Part shown: one piece after another, positions 44,666 to 52,545 of the stretch | Layout: every line of letters begins with the position of its first letter | Position numbering within the stretch: position 1 is the stretch's first letter | Origin: Neotamlana nanhaiensis | GTDB taxonomy: Bacteria; Bacteroidota; Bacteroidia; Flavobacteriales; Flavobacteriaceae | Assembly: GCF_000943555.1 (NCBI RefSeq) | Contig: NZ_JTDV01000010.1 | Location: 186,001 to 250,000, forward strand | Direction of reading: 5' to 3' | DNA length: 64,000 nucleotides | Translations under genes and position numbers: made by a program | Notes under the pieces: model-generated | The model's input: only the letters and a program-made list of their open reading frames with translations | Database searches by the model: none | Told to the model about the DNA's origin: nothing

Positions 44666-44749
44666 GGGCGTTCCCTAAGGGGCGGGCTTTCACTACTCGC
44701 TTCACGCTCAAGCGTGAGAGCTCAAACATGCCGTTCAATCCCTAACGTG
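44666..44749. repeat. Dispersed repeat (GGGCGTT...CCTAACG family)
   Basis: GC-richer than its surroundings; begins GGGCGTTCCCTAAGGGGCGG, includes an inner CTCACGCT-type stem (ACGCTCAAGCGT, 44704-44715), and ends CAATCCCTAACG. The reverse complement of 52359-52443 has the same ends. The remaining gap to yaaA is AT-rich with one promoter match. Confidence 0.7.
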
Positions 44750-44894
44750 CTGGCGAACTCCAAAGTATCTTTACATTTTCAGAAAGCAAAATCAATAAAT
44801 AAAAATTATCAAATCAATACCTATAAATAAATTTTGTTTATTTCAGTATTTAAAATAGATTTCAAAATCCGAATAAAAATTTCAATACTAATCG

Positions 44895-44902
44895 TAAATT
44901 TG
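44895..44902 (+). promoter_or_regulatory. Predicted Bacteroidota promoter -7 element for yaaA
   Basis: TAAATTTG fits TAnnTTTG exactly and lies 22 bp before the yaaA ATG. No clear TTG is seen at -33, so the call is moderate. Confidence 0.45.
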
Positions 44903-44924
44903 ACTTCAGAAAAAAAGAAACCAT

Positions 44925-45683
44925 ATGAAACTCGTATTATCGCCTGCTAAGTCATTAGATTTTGAAAGTGAATTACCAATAAACACACACACCGAAGCAC
45001 AATTTTTAAAACAAGCCGAACGCTTAAACAAACTTTTAAAAAAGAAATCGGCCAAAAGTTTATCGAAACTCATGAGCATTTCCGATGCTTTAGGGCAATT
45101 AAATTACGAGCGTAATCAAAGTTGGGAACTTCCTTTTACAGAAGACAATGCACGACCTGCTGCCTATGCTTTTAATGGCGATGTTTATAAAGGTTTAGAT
45201 GCTTACACCATTCCTACTGACAAAATAGACACGTTTAAAAACACCGTTCGTATTCTATCAGGATTATACGGCATTTTAAAACCAACCGATTTAATACAAC
45301 CGTATCGCTTAGAAATGGGCACAAAAATGCCTGTTGGAGTAAAAAAGAACCTTTATGAATTCTGGAAAAAAGACATTACAAAAGCATTAAATAACGAACT
45401 TGAAGACGACGAGCTATTTTTAAACCTGGCTAGTAACGAGTATTTTAAAGCTGTTGATACAAAAGCATTAAAAGTACCTGTGATAACTGCCAATTTTAAA
45501 GATTTAAAAAATGGCGAATACAAAGTTATTTCGTTTTTTGCTAAAGAAGCTCGCGGACTCATGGCACGTTATATTGTAGATACAAACGCAAAAACTATTG
45601 ATGATTTAAAAGGATTTAATTACGAAGGCTACGGTTTTAGCGAAAGTATGTCTAAACCAAACGATTTAGTATTTATTAGGTAG
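44925..45683 (+). CDS. yaaA: Peroxide stress protein YaaA
   Basis: A 252-aa cytosolic protein, full length for the UPF0246/YaaA family: MKLVLSPAKSLDFESELP at the start, then DNARPAAYAFNGDVYKGLDA (the FNGDVY signature) and RILSGLYGILKPTDLIQPYR, and a C-terminal FAKEARGLMARYI. YaaA binds DNA and limits hydrogen-peroxide damage by restraining free iron. Convergent with the bTHX gene, stops 2 bp apart. Confidence 0.96.
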   Translation: MKLVLSPAKSLDFESELPINTHTEAQFLKQAERLNKLLKKKSAKSLSKLMSISDALGQLNYERNQSWELPFTEDNARPAAYAFNGDVYKGLDAYTIPTDKIDTFKNTVRILSGLYGILKPTDLIQPYRLEMGTKMPVGVKKNLYEFWKKDITKALNNELEDDELFLNLASNEYFKAVDTKALKVPVITANFKDLKNGEYKVISFFAKEARGLMARYIVDTNAKTIDDLKGFNYEGYGFSESMSKPNDLVFIR

Positions 45684-45685
45684 TA

Positions 45686-45820
45686 TTATTTAGGTGTGGC
45701 TTTGTGACCAACGCTTATTTTTTTCTCAATAGACGGTCTTTTTTTAATTCGTGGTCTTCTATTGCCAAAAGTACCTCGGTGTATTTTTCCTCGTTTTGTT
45801 TTTTTATCGCCTTTTCCCAT
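45686..45820 (-). CDS. 30S ribosomal protein bTHX
   Basis: A 44-aa very basic protein: MGKGDKKTKRGKIHRGTFGN followed by RRPRIKKRPSIEKK. The start MGKGDKKT.RGKI...G.RRPRKK matches the Thx/S31e small-subunit protein (bTHX) common in Bacteroidota, which sits in the 30S head and stabilises rRNA packing. ATG 45820, TAA 45686. Easily missed because of its size. Confidence 0.88.
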   Translation of the reverse strand: MGKGDKKTKRGKIHRGTFGNRRPRIKKRPSIEKKISVGHKATPK

Positions 45821-45876
45821 TAAAAGTTGTTTCTTTATAAAGTACAAAAAATAACAACGCAAGTCAAATTTTATAC

Positions 45877-46608
45877 GTGTTTAAGCATAAGCATCCATAC
45901 GATCCTTTTATTCAGCCTGATACAGAAAAACTCATTGTGGGCACTTTGCCACCTCCGCGATTTTCAATGGGAGAACTTTTAGAAAAAGATGTCGATTTTT
46001 GCTATGGCAGCTACTACAATTCACTTTGGCTGTACATTGATAAAATTCATAATCTAAACTTACGATACGACAACTCTACAGAAGCCGTACAACAGCGCAA
46101 AGATTTTTTAATAACACATAAAATTGGGGTTTGTGATATTGTAGCAAGTTGCGAACGCGAAAAAATTGATGCTTCCGATTTGGGTATGACGAACATTAAA
46201 CTACGCAATATTATTGGCCATTTAAAACAAAATCCTAATATAAACACCTTACTTTTTACAGGTGGAAACAGTAAAAATGGTCCAGAGTATTTCTTTAGAA
46301 AGCATCTTAAAGAACATGGTTTAAAACTTGAATTAGTCAACAACGAAACACCAAGAATTCACCAATTTTCGCTACCTGTCATTGCGACTGAAGCGAAGCA
46401 ATCTGCACAAAAAGAAACTATCATTACTAACACAGCCGAGGAATCTCATCAAAAATCACGAGTTATCAAAACCGTATCGTTAACATCTAGTTCTGGTGCA
46501 GCCAATATTTCAATCAGTAAAATCCCGCTATACCGACAATTAAAAGCTAAAAACCCCGATTTTAATACGTTTGCTTTTCGGGTTATGCAGTATCGCGAGT
46601 TTTTTTGA
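45877..46608 (+). CDS. Uracil-DNA-glycosylase-like protein with repeat insertion
   Basis: A 243-aa cytosolic protein, GTG start. Family-like motifs: LIVGTLPPPRF (19-29, matching the first active-site loop of UDG-superfamily enzymes), FCYGSYYNSLW, LLFTGGNSKNGPEYFF (125-140) and the C-terminal loop LTSSSGAANISI. It probably binds or excises damaged bases; activity is unproven. Residues about 167-194 (PVIATEAKQSAQKETIITNT and following) do not fit the fold and are translated from a dispersed palindromic repeat inserted in frame (46373-46458). Without it the protein would be about 215 aa. Whether the insertion disables the enzyme is unknown. Confidence 0.75.
   Translation: MFKHKHPYDPFIQPDTEKLIVGTLPPPRFSMGELLEKDVDFCYGSYYNSLWLYIDKIHNLNLRYDNSTEAVQQRKDFLITHKIGVCDIVASCEREKIDASDLGMTNIKLRNIIGHLKQNPNINTLLFTGGNSKNGPEYFFRKHLKEHGLKLELVNNETPRIHQFSLPVIATEAKQSAQKETIITNTAEESHQKSRVIKTVSLTSSSGAANISISKIPLYRQLKAKNPDFNTFAFRVMQYREFF
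46373..46458. repeat. Palindromic repeat inserted in frame inside coding gene
   Basis: CTGTCATTGCGACTGAAGCG...AAGCAATCTG followed by CAGCCGAGGAATCTCATC. The core CTGTCATTGCGA and CAATCTG match the intergenic repeat at 38555-38694. The ~84-bp element is a multiple of three and free of stops in the host frame. Confidence 0.75.
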
Positions 46609-46680
46609 GCAAAGCTTATTTAAATTAAATTCGAAACCTTTTAATAGGTTGAACTAAGCCTTAAAAAACGTAATTAAAAT

Positions 46681-46707
46681 TCTTTCGACTGCGCTCAAGA
46701 TGACAAG
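46681..46707. repeat. Dispersed repeat fragment
   Basis: TCTTTCGACTGCGCTCAAGA followed by TGACAAG shares TCGACTGCGCT with 11219-11240. It lies in the 156-bp gap after the glycosylase-like gene, which otherwise holds nothing. Confidence 0.5.
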
Positions 46708-46764
46708 CAAATAATCTATTAAACTTTTAGTTACTCTATTTTTAGTTTTATCTCGAACTCTAAT

Positions 46765-47133
46765 TTATTTAGGTTCTCGTAAAATCTTTTCCATTTTACG
46801 GCCTTTGGCTAATTCGTCAACAAGTTTATCTAGATATCGAGTTTGTTTGGTTAACTCGGTTTCAATATCTTCAATTCTATAACCGCAAATAACACCTGTA
46901 ATTAAATACGCGTTAGCATTAATTTTGGCTTGTTTAAAAAAGGTTTCAAAGGTTACTTTTTCGTTAATTAACTCTTGTAATTTGGCCTCATTAAAACCTG
47001 TAAGCCACTCAATTACTTGGTGTAACTCTTCAACCGTTCTACCCTTTTTTTCAACTTTAGTCACATAATGTGGGTAAACCGAAGAAAATGTCATGCTCGC
47101 AATACGTGCGTCGTGTTCTGGTGTTGTTGCCAT
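46765..47133 (-). CDS. DUF2200 protein
   Basis: A 122-aa soluble helical protein starting at MATTPEHDARIASMTFSSVY (47133). An in-frame start 11 codons earlier is less likely because it would overlap the previous gene. TPEHDARIASMTF, VYPHYVTKVEKKGRT and the ITGVICGYRIEDIE stretch fit the DUF2200 family. Function unknown. Last gene of a three-gene operon, 7 bp after the DUF2721 stop. Confidence 0.85.
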   Translation of the reverse strand: MATTPEHDARIASMTFSSVYPHYVTKVEKKGRTVEELHQVIEWLTGFNEAKLQELINEKVTFETFFKQAKINANAYLITGVICGYRIEDIETELTKQTRYLDKLVDELAKGRKMEKILREPK

Positions 47134-47140
47134 AATTTTA

Positions 47141-47542
47141 TTATTTAGTTGTGTTTTCAATATCACTAATATGGTGTTCTAAGGCTTTTACCGATATTTG
47201 AATTTCAACAACCAATAAAGCCAATGAAACTATTAACAACAATAAAGCCATACCAAACACCCAAACCGCAACGTTTTGCTGTTCAATATAAATTAAAAAC
47301 ATAGTTAACACGCACAACAACAAACTGCTAATGCCAAAAATTTGCATATAGCGCGTTAAATATAAACGGGTTTTAATATTTTTAATTTGCACCATTAAAA
47401 CGGAATCTTTTTCTTTTTTATACTTATCGTGCAAACTTCTAATTACCGATGCGTATGCCAAAAACCTATTGGTATAGGCCAGCATAATTAACGAAATAGC
47501 TGAAAATAGTAAAGCTGGTGTTGTTAAGGTAAGTTGTTCCAT
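47141..47542 (-). CDS. DUF2721 membrane protein
   Basis: A 133-aa inner-membrane protein with three helices (about 6-25, 67-88 and 92-112). The stretch LLFSAISLIMLAYTNRFLAY followed by ASVIRSLHDKYKK is characteristic of DUF2721. A cytosolic loop is basic (KKEKDSVLMVQIKNIKTRLY). Function unknown. Middle gene of an operon, 3 bp after the upstream stop. Confidence 0.82.
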   Translation of the reverse strand: MEQLTLTTPALLFSAISLIMLAYTNRFLAYASVIRSLHDKYKKEKDSVLMVQIKNIKTRLYLTRYMQIFGISSLLLCVLTMFLIYIEQQNVAVWVFGMALLLLIVSLALLVVEIQISVKALEHHISDIENTTK

Positions 47543-47545
47543 AAC

Positions 47546-48184
47546 TTATTTTTTGGTTTGTTTGTATTTATCATGTAAACCTATGCCGCTTAAAATTAGA
47601 GGTGTACACTTTTCTATTCGTGCAGTTCTGGTTTTAGCTTGTTTGGGTTGCGAAAAATAAAGAATATACCCACGCTGCCTACCAGGTGTTAAACTTTTGA
47701 AAGCCGATTTAAAATAGGGATCATCTTCAAATTTTGCTTCTAATTCTTCAGGAATGGGTTCGGGATTCTTTTTAAATTCAATTTGTAAGCCTGCCTTTTC
47801 TGCTTCAATAGCTTCAAAAATATAGGCTTTTATATCAGCTTCAATCGATTTAATATCATCTAAATTAGTAAACTTAAATAATCGTACAGCTTGAGAGTTT
47901 TCTCCTGGCTTCTCTAAAAGTTGTTTTTCATCGGCGAGTAAAGCACCTTTAAAAAAACCGATAGCACAATAATTTTTTAACGCAGTTATATTTAAAACAT
48001 TTTTACCATTAAAGGTATAACAAGGCACGCCCCATTTACAGGTTTCGGTGAGGCCACATTGCAAAACAATGTGCCTTAACAATTGGAGTTCCCTTTGCCA
48101 TGTGTGTATTTTACAATCGGGTGTCGCCCCAAGCGGACATCGACCACATCCCTCAATAAAATAATTTTCAACCGATGTATTCAT
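47546..48184 (-). CDS. YdeI/DUF1801-type protein with Cys-rich N-terminus
   Basis: A 212-aa cytosolic protein. The middle (about 30-125) resembles the YdhG/DUF1801 fold (LTETCKWGVPCYTFNGKNVL, then ALKNYCAIGFFKGALL). The end carries the YdeI-type tail FKSLTPGRQRGYILYFSQPK then AKTRTARIEK, often annotated as OmpD-associated. The first 30 residues hold CGRCPLGATPDCKIHTW, a possible metal site. Function is not established. First gene of the operon. Confidence 0.8.
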   Translation of the reverse strand: MNTSVENYFIEGCGRCPLGATPDCKIHTWQRELQLLRHIVLQCGLTETCKWGVPCYTFNGKNVLNITALKNYCAIGFFKGALLADEKQLLEKPGENSQAVRLFKFTNLDDIKSIEADIKAYIFEAIEAEKAGLQIEFKKNPEPIPEELEAKFEDDPYFKSAFKSLTPGRQRGYILYFSQPKQAKTRTARIEKCTPLILSGIGLHDKYKQTKK

Positions 48185-48391
48185 TATTCTAATTTAGAAT
48201 TAGTTCAACAATATAACTCTATTAAAAGCAATATCAAATAGATAATTCTCGCACGACTGCAAAAAGTCGTAATAAATTAAGAATTGAACATTACAGATAT
48301 TTTAAGCAATTTATTCGAGAGTTTACATGATAAATATCATTCCATATAGGCTTCAATTCCAATAATTTTACTGTATTAAATTATTTAAGTC

Positions 48392-49129
48392 ATGAAACCT
48401 AAAAAGAACCCAGAACTAGAAATAGGACGACATAGCAGTATATATTTTGCCATTGGGCTTAATTTAATGTTATTACTGTCTTGGAGAGCGCTTGAACACA
48501 GAACTTACCAGAAAGACGACTTTGTTATGGAAGTTCTAGATGTTAATTATAAAATTGAGGATGATATTCCTATTGTTAAAATGAATACGCCGGCTCCTCC
48601 TCCACCGCCTGCCAAAGTCCCCCAAATAATTGAAGTCATTGAGGATGATATTGTTGATATAGAAGAAACAGTTATTGAGAGCACAGAAACAGGGCAAGAT
48701 GATGCCATTGAAGATTTTGTTGCTATTGGCGTTGATGAAGTGGTGGTTGAAGAAGTTGAAGAAGATGTGGAAGTTGCCTTTGCCGTAATTGAAGAAGTAC
48801 CCGTTTTTCCTGGTTGCGAAGGATTAAGCAAAGAAAAAACTAAAGCTTGTTTTCAACAAAAAGTACAAGAGCATGTTGTAAAGAACTTTAATTACCCCGA
48901 TGTTGCTTTACAACTAGGTATCCAAGGGCGTGTATCGGTTGTTTTTGTTATCGATTCACAAGGTAAAACTACCAAAATACGCTCTAGAGGCCCAGATAAA
49001 TTACTTGAAAAAGAAGCCGAACGTATTATAAGCATAATGCCCAAAATGGAGCCCGGAAAACAACGTGGCAAACCTGTAACAGTACAATACGCAGTGCCTA
49101 TTTACTTTAAATATGCTGCAACACATTAA
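48392..49129 (+). CDS. tonB: Energy transducer TonB
   Basis: A 245-aa inner-membrane protein: one helix at about 16-33, a proline run (TPAPPPPPAKVPQ, 66-78), an unusually acidic periplasmic spacer (about 80-140, rich in Glu, Asp and Val) and a TonB C-terminal domain (about 150-240) with YPDVALQLGIQGRVSVVFVI and VTVQYAVPIYFKY. It passes proton-motive energy to TonB-dependent receptors such as those at 17364 and 28735, though which one it serves is unknown. ExbB/ExbD are not adjacent. Confidence 0.93.
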   Translation: MKPKKNPELEIGRHSSIYFAIGLNLMLLLSWRALEHRTYQKDDFVMEVLDVNYKIEDDIPIVKMNTPAPPPPPAKVPQIIEVIEDDIVDIEETVIESTETGQDDAIEDFVAIGVDEVVVEEVEEDVEVAFAVIEEVPVFPGCEGLSKEKTKACFQQKVQEHVVKNFNYPDVALQLGIQGRVSVVFVIDSQGKTTKIRSRGPDKLLEKEAERIISIMPKMEPGKQRGKPVTVQYAVPIYFKYAATH

Positions 49130-49151
49130 AATGGGGTGATTTTGTTTCATG

Positions 49152-49193
49152 AGAGGCCGGATATGAATATGTTTTCTATCTGGCCTCTTTTTT
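49152..49193 (+). terminator. Terminator of tonB
   Basis: A 12-bp stem (AGAGGCCGGATA with TATCTGGCCTCT, one G-T pair) and a T-run follow the tonB stop by about 22 bp. The remaining 150 bp before the kinase gene shows no gene. Confidence 0.88.
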
Positions 49194-49345
49194 GTTATAA
49201 AACTATCACTTTTACATTTCAGAATAAAAAAATAACAATTCGGTTATTCACTTTTTAAAAACCAATACTTCATCAAGATATTTGCAGTGTAATTAATTAA
49301 GCACTTTATTTATTAATTTTAAAAAAGTTTATAAAACATTACACC

Positions 49346-50692
49346 ATGTCAAAATCTGGAAAAAACATATTAATCACTTTTATTTTAGGCTGTATCGTTT
49401 TTGTAATTGGCACCTTATTATCCGGTGGTTTTAATTTCGAAACGGTAAACGAAGCCATTATAAGCTTCGCCTTTTACCAATTGTACGCTTTTGTTTTAGG
49501 GTATTCAAATATGTTGTTTTTCGATTTTTTAAGTCGTAAAAACTGGAAAAAAACAGACTCTGTTAAACGCATAATTATTGGCGTAATTGGAGCCACAATT
49601 TTAACCATAATTGGGTTATTTATTTTACGAGCTTTAACCGCTCTATTAATGTATCACCAAACATTTAACGAGTTTATTACAAACGAAAAGTTTGCTTATT
49701 ACAAGTTTGGTTTATGGATTACCTTAACCATTGTTGCCGTATTTCATGTAATTTACTTTTACAATAAATACCAACAAAACCGCATAAAAGAACAAAAAGT
49801 AATTGCAGGTACCGCGAGTGCTAAATTTGATGCTTTAAAAAACCAATTAGATCCGCATTTTTTATTTAACAGTTTAAATGTGTTAACTAGTTTAATTGAA
49901 GAAAACCCAGAAAGCGCACAAAAATTTACCACCTCGTTATCAAAAGTTTACCGTTATGTTTTAGAGCAAAAAAACAAAGAATTAGTTACGGTTGATGAAG
50001 AACTGCAATTCGCTAAAACCTATATGTCGCTTTTAAAAATGCGTTTTGAAGACAGTATTGTATTCAACATGCCCGAAAAAGCAAGTAACCCCGATAGTAA
50101 AGTGGTGCCATTATCGCTACAACTACTTTTAGAAAATGCCGTAAAACACAATATGGTTACAAGCAACAAACCTTTACATATAAGCATATATGAACAACAA
50201 GGCAATTTAGTGGTAGAAAACAATTTACAACCTAAACAAATCGTGAAAAAAAGTAGCGGTGTTGGCTTAAGTAATATTAAACAACGCTACCAACTTTTAA
50301 CACATAAAAACGTATTCATTAATCAAGAAGCAAACCGTTTTGCAGTTGCAATACCAATGCTAACCAAACAATTATCAGTTATGAAACCTATGCATTCAAA
50401 ATCAAATTTTAGCGATAGCTACGTGCGTGCACGCGACTACGTAAACGAACTTAAAGGCTTTTATTATAGTTTAATAAGCTATTTTGTAGTAATTCCTTTT
50501 TTAATTTACATTAACTACAACACCTATTGGGGCGTAAAATGGTTCTGGTTTCCTATGTTAGGCTGGGGCGTTGGTCTGGTTTTACAAGGCTTTAAAGTAT
50601 TTGTTAATAATGGTGCCTTTGGTCGCAACTGGGAAAAACGTAAAATTGAACAATTTATTCGCGAAGAAGAAAATAAAAAACGTTGGAATTAA
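49346..50692 (+). CDS. LytS-type sensor histidine kinase with C-terminal 2TM domain
   Basis: A 448-aa membrane kinase: four N-terminal helices (about 8-27, 40-62, 76-97, 121-141), a His_kinase domain with phospho-acceptor H171 (QLDPHFLFNSLNVL), and an ATPase region (LQLLLENAVKHN, then SGVGLSNIKQRY). After it, residues about 365-448 add a 2TM domain (VNELKGFYYSLISYFVVIPF, two helices, then NWEKRKIEQFI). It senses an envelope signal and phosphorylates the LytTR regulator encoded two genes on. A kinase with a 2TM domain after the catalytic core is unusual but recurs in Bacteroidota. Confidence 0.93.
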   Translation: MSKSGKNILITFILGCIVFVIGTLLSGGFNFETVNEAIISFAFYQLYAFVLGYSNMLFFDFLSRKNWKKTDSVKRIIIGVIGATILTIIGLFILRALTALLMYHQTFNEFITNEKFAYYKFGLWITLTIVAVFHVIYFYNKYQQNRIKEQKVIAGTASAKFDALKNQLDPHFLFNSLNVLTSLIEENPESAQKFTTSLSKVYRYVLEQKNKELVTVDEELQFAKTYMSLLKMRFEDSIVFNMPEKASNPDSKVVPLSLQLLLENAVKHNMVTSNKPLHISIYEQQGNLVVENNLQPKQIVKKSSGVGLSNIKQRYQLLTHKNVFINQEANRFAVAIPMLTKQLSVMKPMHSKSNFSDSYVRARDYVNELKGFYYSLISYFVVIPFLIYINYNTYWGVKWFWFPMLGWGVGLVLQGFKVFVNNGAFGRNWEKRKIEQFIREEENKKRWN

Positions 50693-50705
50693 AAACTAAA
50701 AAATC

Positions 50706-51047
50706 ATGGAAAATAAAGATATACAACCTTACAACGACGACTTTAAAAACAAAGCTTTTTTAAAAGAAGAAGCTTACCTACGAGCTAAAGAAAAAGTAAA
50801 AAAAATAGTAGGCTTTTATTGGCATTTAGCCGTTTTTATAGTAGTAAATGCCTTTATAATAATTACCATTGTTGTTAATGGTGGCAGTTTGTGGCACTTT
50901 GGTACCTGGGCAACACCTTTGTTTTGGGGCATTGGTTTACTTTTTCACTTTTTAGGTGTTTTTGGCGTTACGTTTTTATTTGGAAAAGACTGGGAAGAAC
51001 GTAAAATTCGCGAGTTTATGGAAAAAGATAAATCGGAATGGGAATAA
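50706..51047 (+). CDS. Stand-alone 2TM domain protein
   Basis: A 113-aa inner-membrane protein: AYLRAKEKVKKIVGFYWHLA, two helices, then GKDWEERKIREFMEKD. This is the same domain as the C-terminus of the upstream kinase (which has NWEKRKIEQFI). It probably interacts with or modulates that kinase, since it lies between kinase and regulator with gaps of only 13 and 33 bp. No enzymatic motif. Confidence 0.88.
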   Translation: MENKDIQPYNDDFKNKAFLKEEAYLRAKEKVKKIVGFYWHLAVFIVVNAFIIITIVVNGGSLWHFGTWATPLFWGIGLLFHFLGVFGVTFLFGKDWEERKIREFMEKDKSEWE

Positions 51048-51080
51048 CAAATTAATTAACAACACTAACCAATCAAAATT

Positions 51081-51836
51081 ATGAATGTTATTATTATAGA
51101 AGATGAAAAACCTTCGGCACGTCGTTTACAACGTATGCTAGAAAAACTAAATATTAAAACCGATATTCTTTTGCATTCGGTTGAAGAATCTTTAGCTTGG
51201 TTTAGCAACAATACACATCCTGATTTAATTTTTTTAGATATCCAGCTAAGTGATGGCTTATCGTTCGAAATATTTGAAACAATTGCTATTAAATCGCCTG
51301 TAATTTTTACCACAGCCTACGATGAGTATGCGCTACAAGCGTTTAAACTTAATAGCATCGATTATTTATTAAAACCTATTGATGAAGACGATTTAGCAAC
51401 GGCTGTAAAAAAATACCAAGAACGCCAACCACAACAACAAGCCGTTACTTTAGATTTTAACGATATAAAGAAACTTTTGGTAAACCCCATAGATCGTGAG
51501 TACAAAAAACGCTTTTCGGTAAAGGTTGGTCAGCATTTAAAACTTATTTCGGTTGATGATATTGAATGCTTTTTTAGTGAAAATAAAGGCACTTATTTAC
51601 ACACCACGGAAGGCCGAAACTATTTACTTGATACCACATTAGAACATTTAGAAAACGAACTAGAACCACAAACCTTTTTTAGAATTAACCGTAAATTTTT
51701 TGTGAATATTAACGCCATAAAAGATATGGTAAGCTACACCAATTCGCGTTTGCAAATAAAGCTTAAAACATACAACGAACAAGATGTTATAGTGGCTCGC
51801 GAACGTGTAAAAGATTTTAAAGCTTGGTTGGAATAA
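51081..51836 (+). CDS. LytTR-family response regulator
   Basis: A 251-aa cytosolic regulator. The receiver domain (1-115) has the acidic pocket IIEDE (E7-D8-E9), phosphorylated D53 (LIFLDIQLSDG), T77/T78 and K98 (YLLKPI). The LytTR DNA-binding domain (about 145-250) contains RFSVKVGQHLKLISVDDIEC, FFRINRKFFVNI and SRLQIKL. It regulates genes in answer to the LytS-type kinase upstream. The operon is complete, ending convergent with the ASCH gene. Confidence 0.95.
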   Translation: MNVIIIEDEKPSARRLQRMLEKLNIKTDILLHSVEESLAWFSNNTHPDLIFLDIQLSDGLSFEIFETIAIKSPVIFTTAYDEYALQAFKLNSIDYLLKPIDEDDLATAVKKYQERQPQQQAVTLDFNDIKKLLVNPIDREYKKRFSVKVGQHLKLISVDDIECFFSENKGTYLHTTEGRNYLLDTTLEHLENELEPQTFFRINRKFFVNINAIKDMVSYTNSRLQIKLKTYNEQDVIVARERVKDFKAWLE

Positions 51837-51852
51837 TTATTTAATGTCTGAC

Positions 51853-52326
51853 TTAAATGGTAAAAATAGTTTTAAATTGCTCGCAAATAATAATCATATT
51901 TTGTGACGGTTGATCGCCTTTAACTGCCATTTCTCTGGTATAATACGCCCAATGCACCTTTTGCCAATAGGCTAACGATTTATCGCCTTCGCCCTCAAGT
52001 TTAGCGTAATTAGCCGATATTTTATTGTAAGGTACGTGCTCGATTTTTATGGTTTTAATTATGGCCTTGGCCTCACCATTCCAATTAGTTACTATATTTA
52101 AATCGCCAACATTTGGAAACGCATAACCATAGGTTTTAAACCACCACAACGATGTTGATGTGGCTTGTTTAACACCTTGCACAACCAAACTTACGCAAGT
52201 ATCGGCATCGGTTTGGTTATCGCAGAAATACCAAGCTTCGGGGCGATTATAATTTTTATGCTCTGGATTCGCTTTTACAAAGTTATTCCAAAGCGTTTGT
52301 ACCGATGCGTTATTAAACGTTTTCAT
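51853..52326 (-). CDS. ASCH-domain protein
   Basis: A 157-aa cytosolic protein; start taken at MKTFNNASVQ (52326), two codons inside the longest frame. The ASCH fold (about 40-150) shows LVVQGVKQATSTSLWWF, GDLNIVTNWNGEAKAIIKTI and LAYWQKVHWAYYTREM. ASCH domains bind RNA or modified nucleosides, and some hydrolyse N4-acylcytidines. The YqfB-like activity is a guess. Single gene. Confidence 0.88.
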   Translation of the reverse strand: MKTFNNASVQTLWNNFVKANPEHKNYNRPEAWYFCDNQTDADTCVSLVVQGVKQATSTSLWWFKTYGYAFPNVGDLNIVTNWNGEAKAIIKTIKIEHVPYNKISANYAKLEGEGDKSLAYWQKVHWAYYTREMAVKGDQPSQNMIIICEQFKTIFTI

Positions 52327-52358
52327 GTGCACAAAATACTATAATTTATACAAAGTTT

Positions 52359-52499
52359 GCGTTAAGGATTGCAGTGGAAAGCCCACAGGGAGGCACGACC
52401 GAGGACTTGTAACGGAAAGCCTGACCCCTTGTGGGTAACGCTCAAATAATTAAGTTTTTTTTACGGAAATACCTTTGAAACCCTGAAATAAATTCAGGG
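52359..52499. repeat. Dispersed repeats after the outer-membrane barrel gene
   Basis: 52359-52443 starts GCGTTAAGGATTGCAGTGGA and ends GTGGGTAACGCTC; its complement shares ends with 44666-44749. A second element, CCCTGAA-ATAAA-TTCAGGG (52481-52499), is a 7-bp palindrome that may help end transcription from the minus strand. The 219-bp gap holds no gene. Confidence 0.65.
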
Positions 52500-52545
52500 A
52501 GACAACAAGTATCTTAGAATTTAAACTTTTTGCTCTGGCAGTAAT

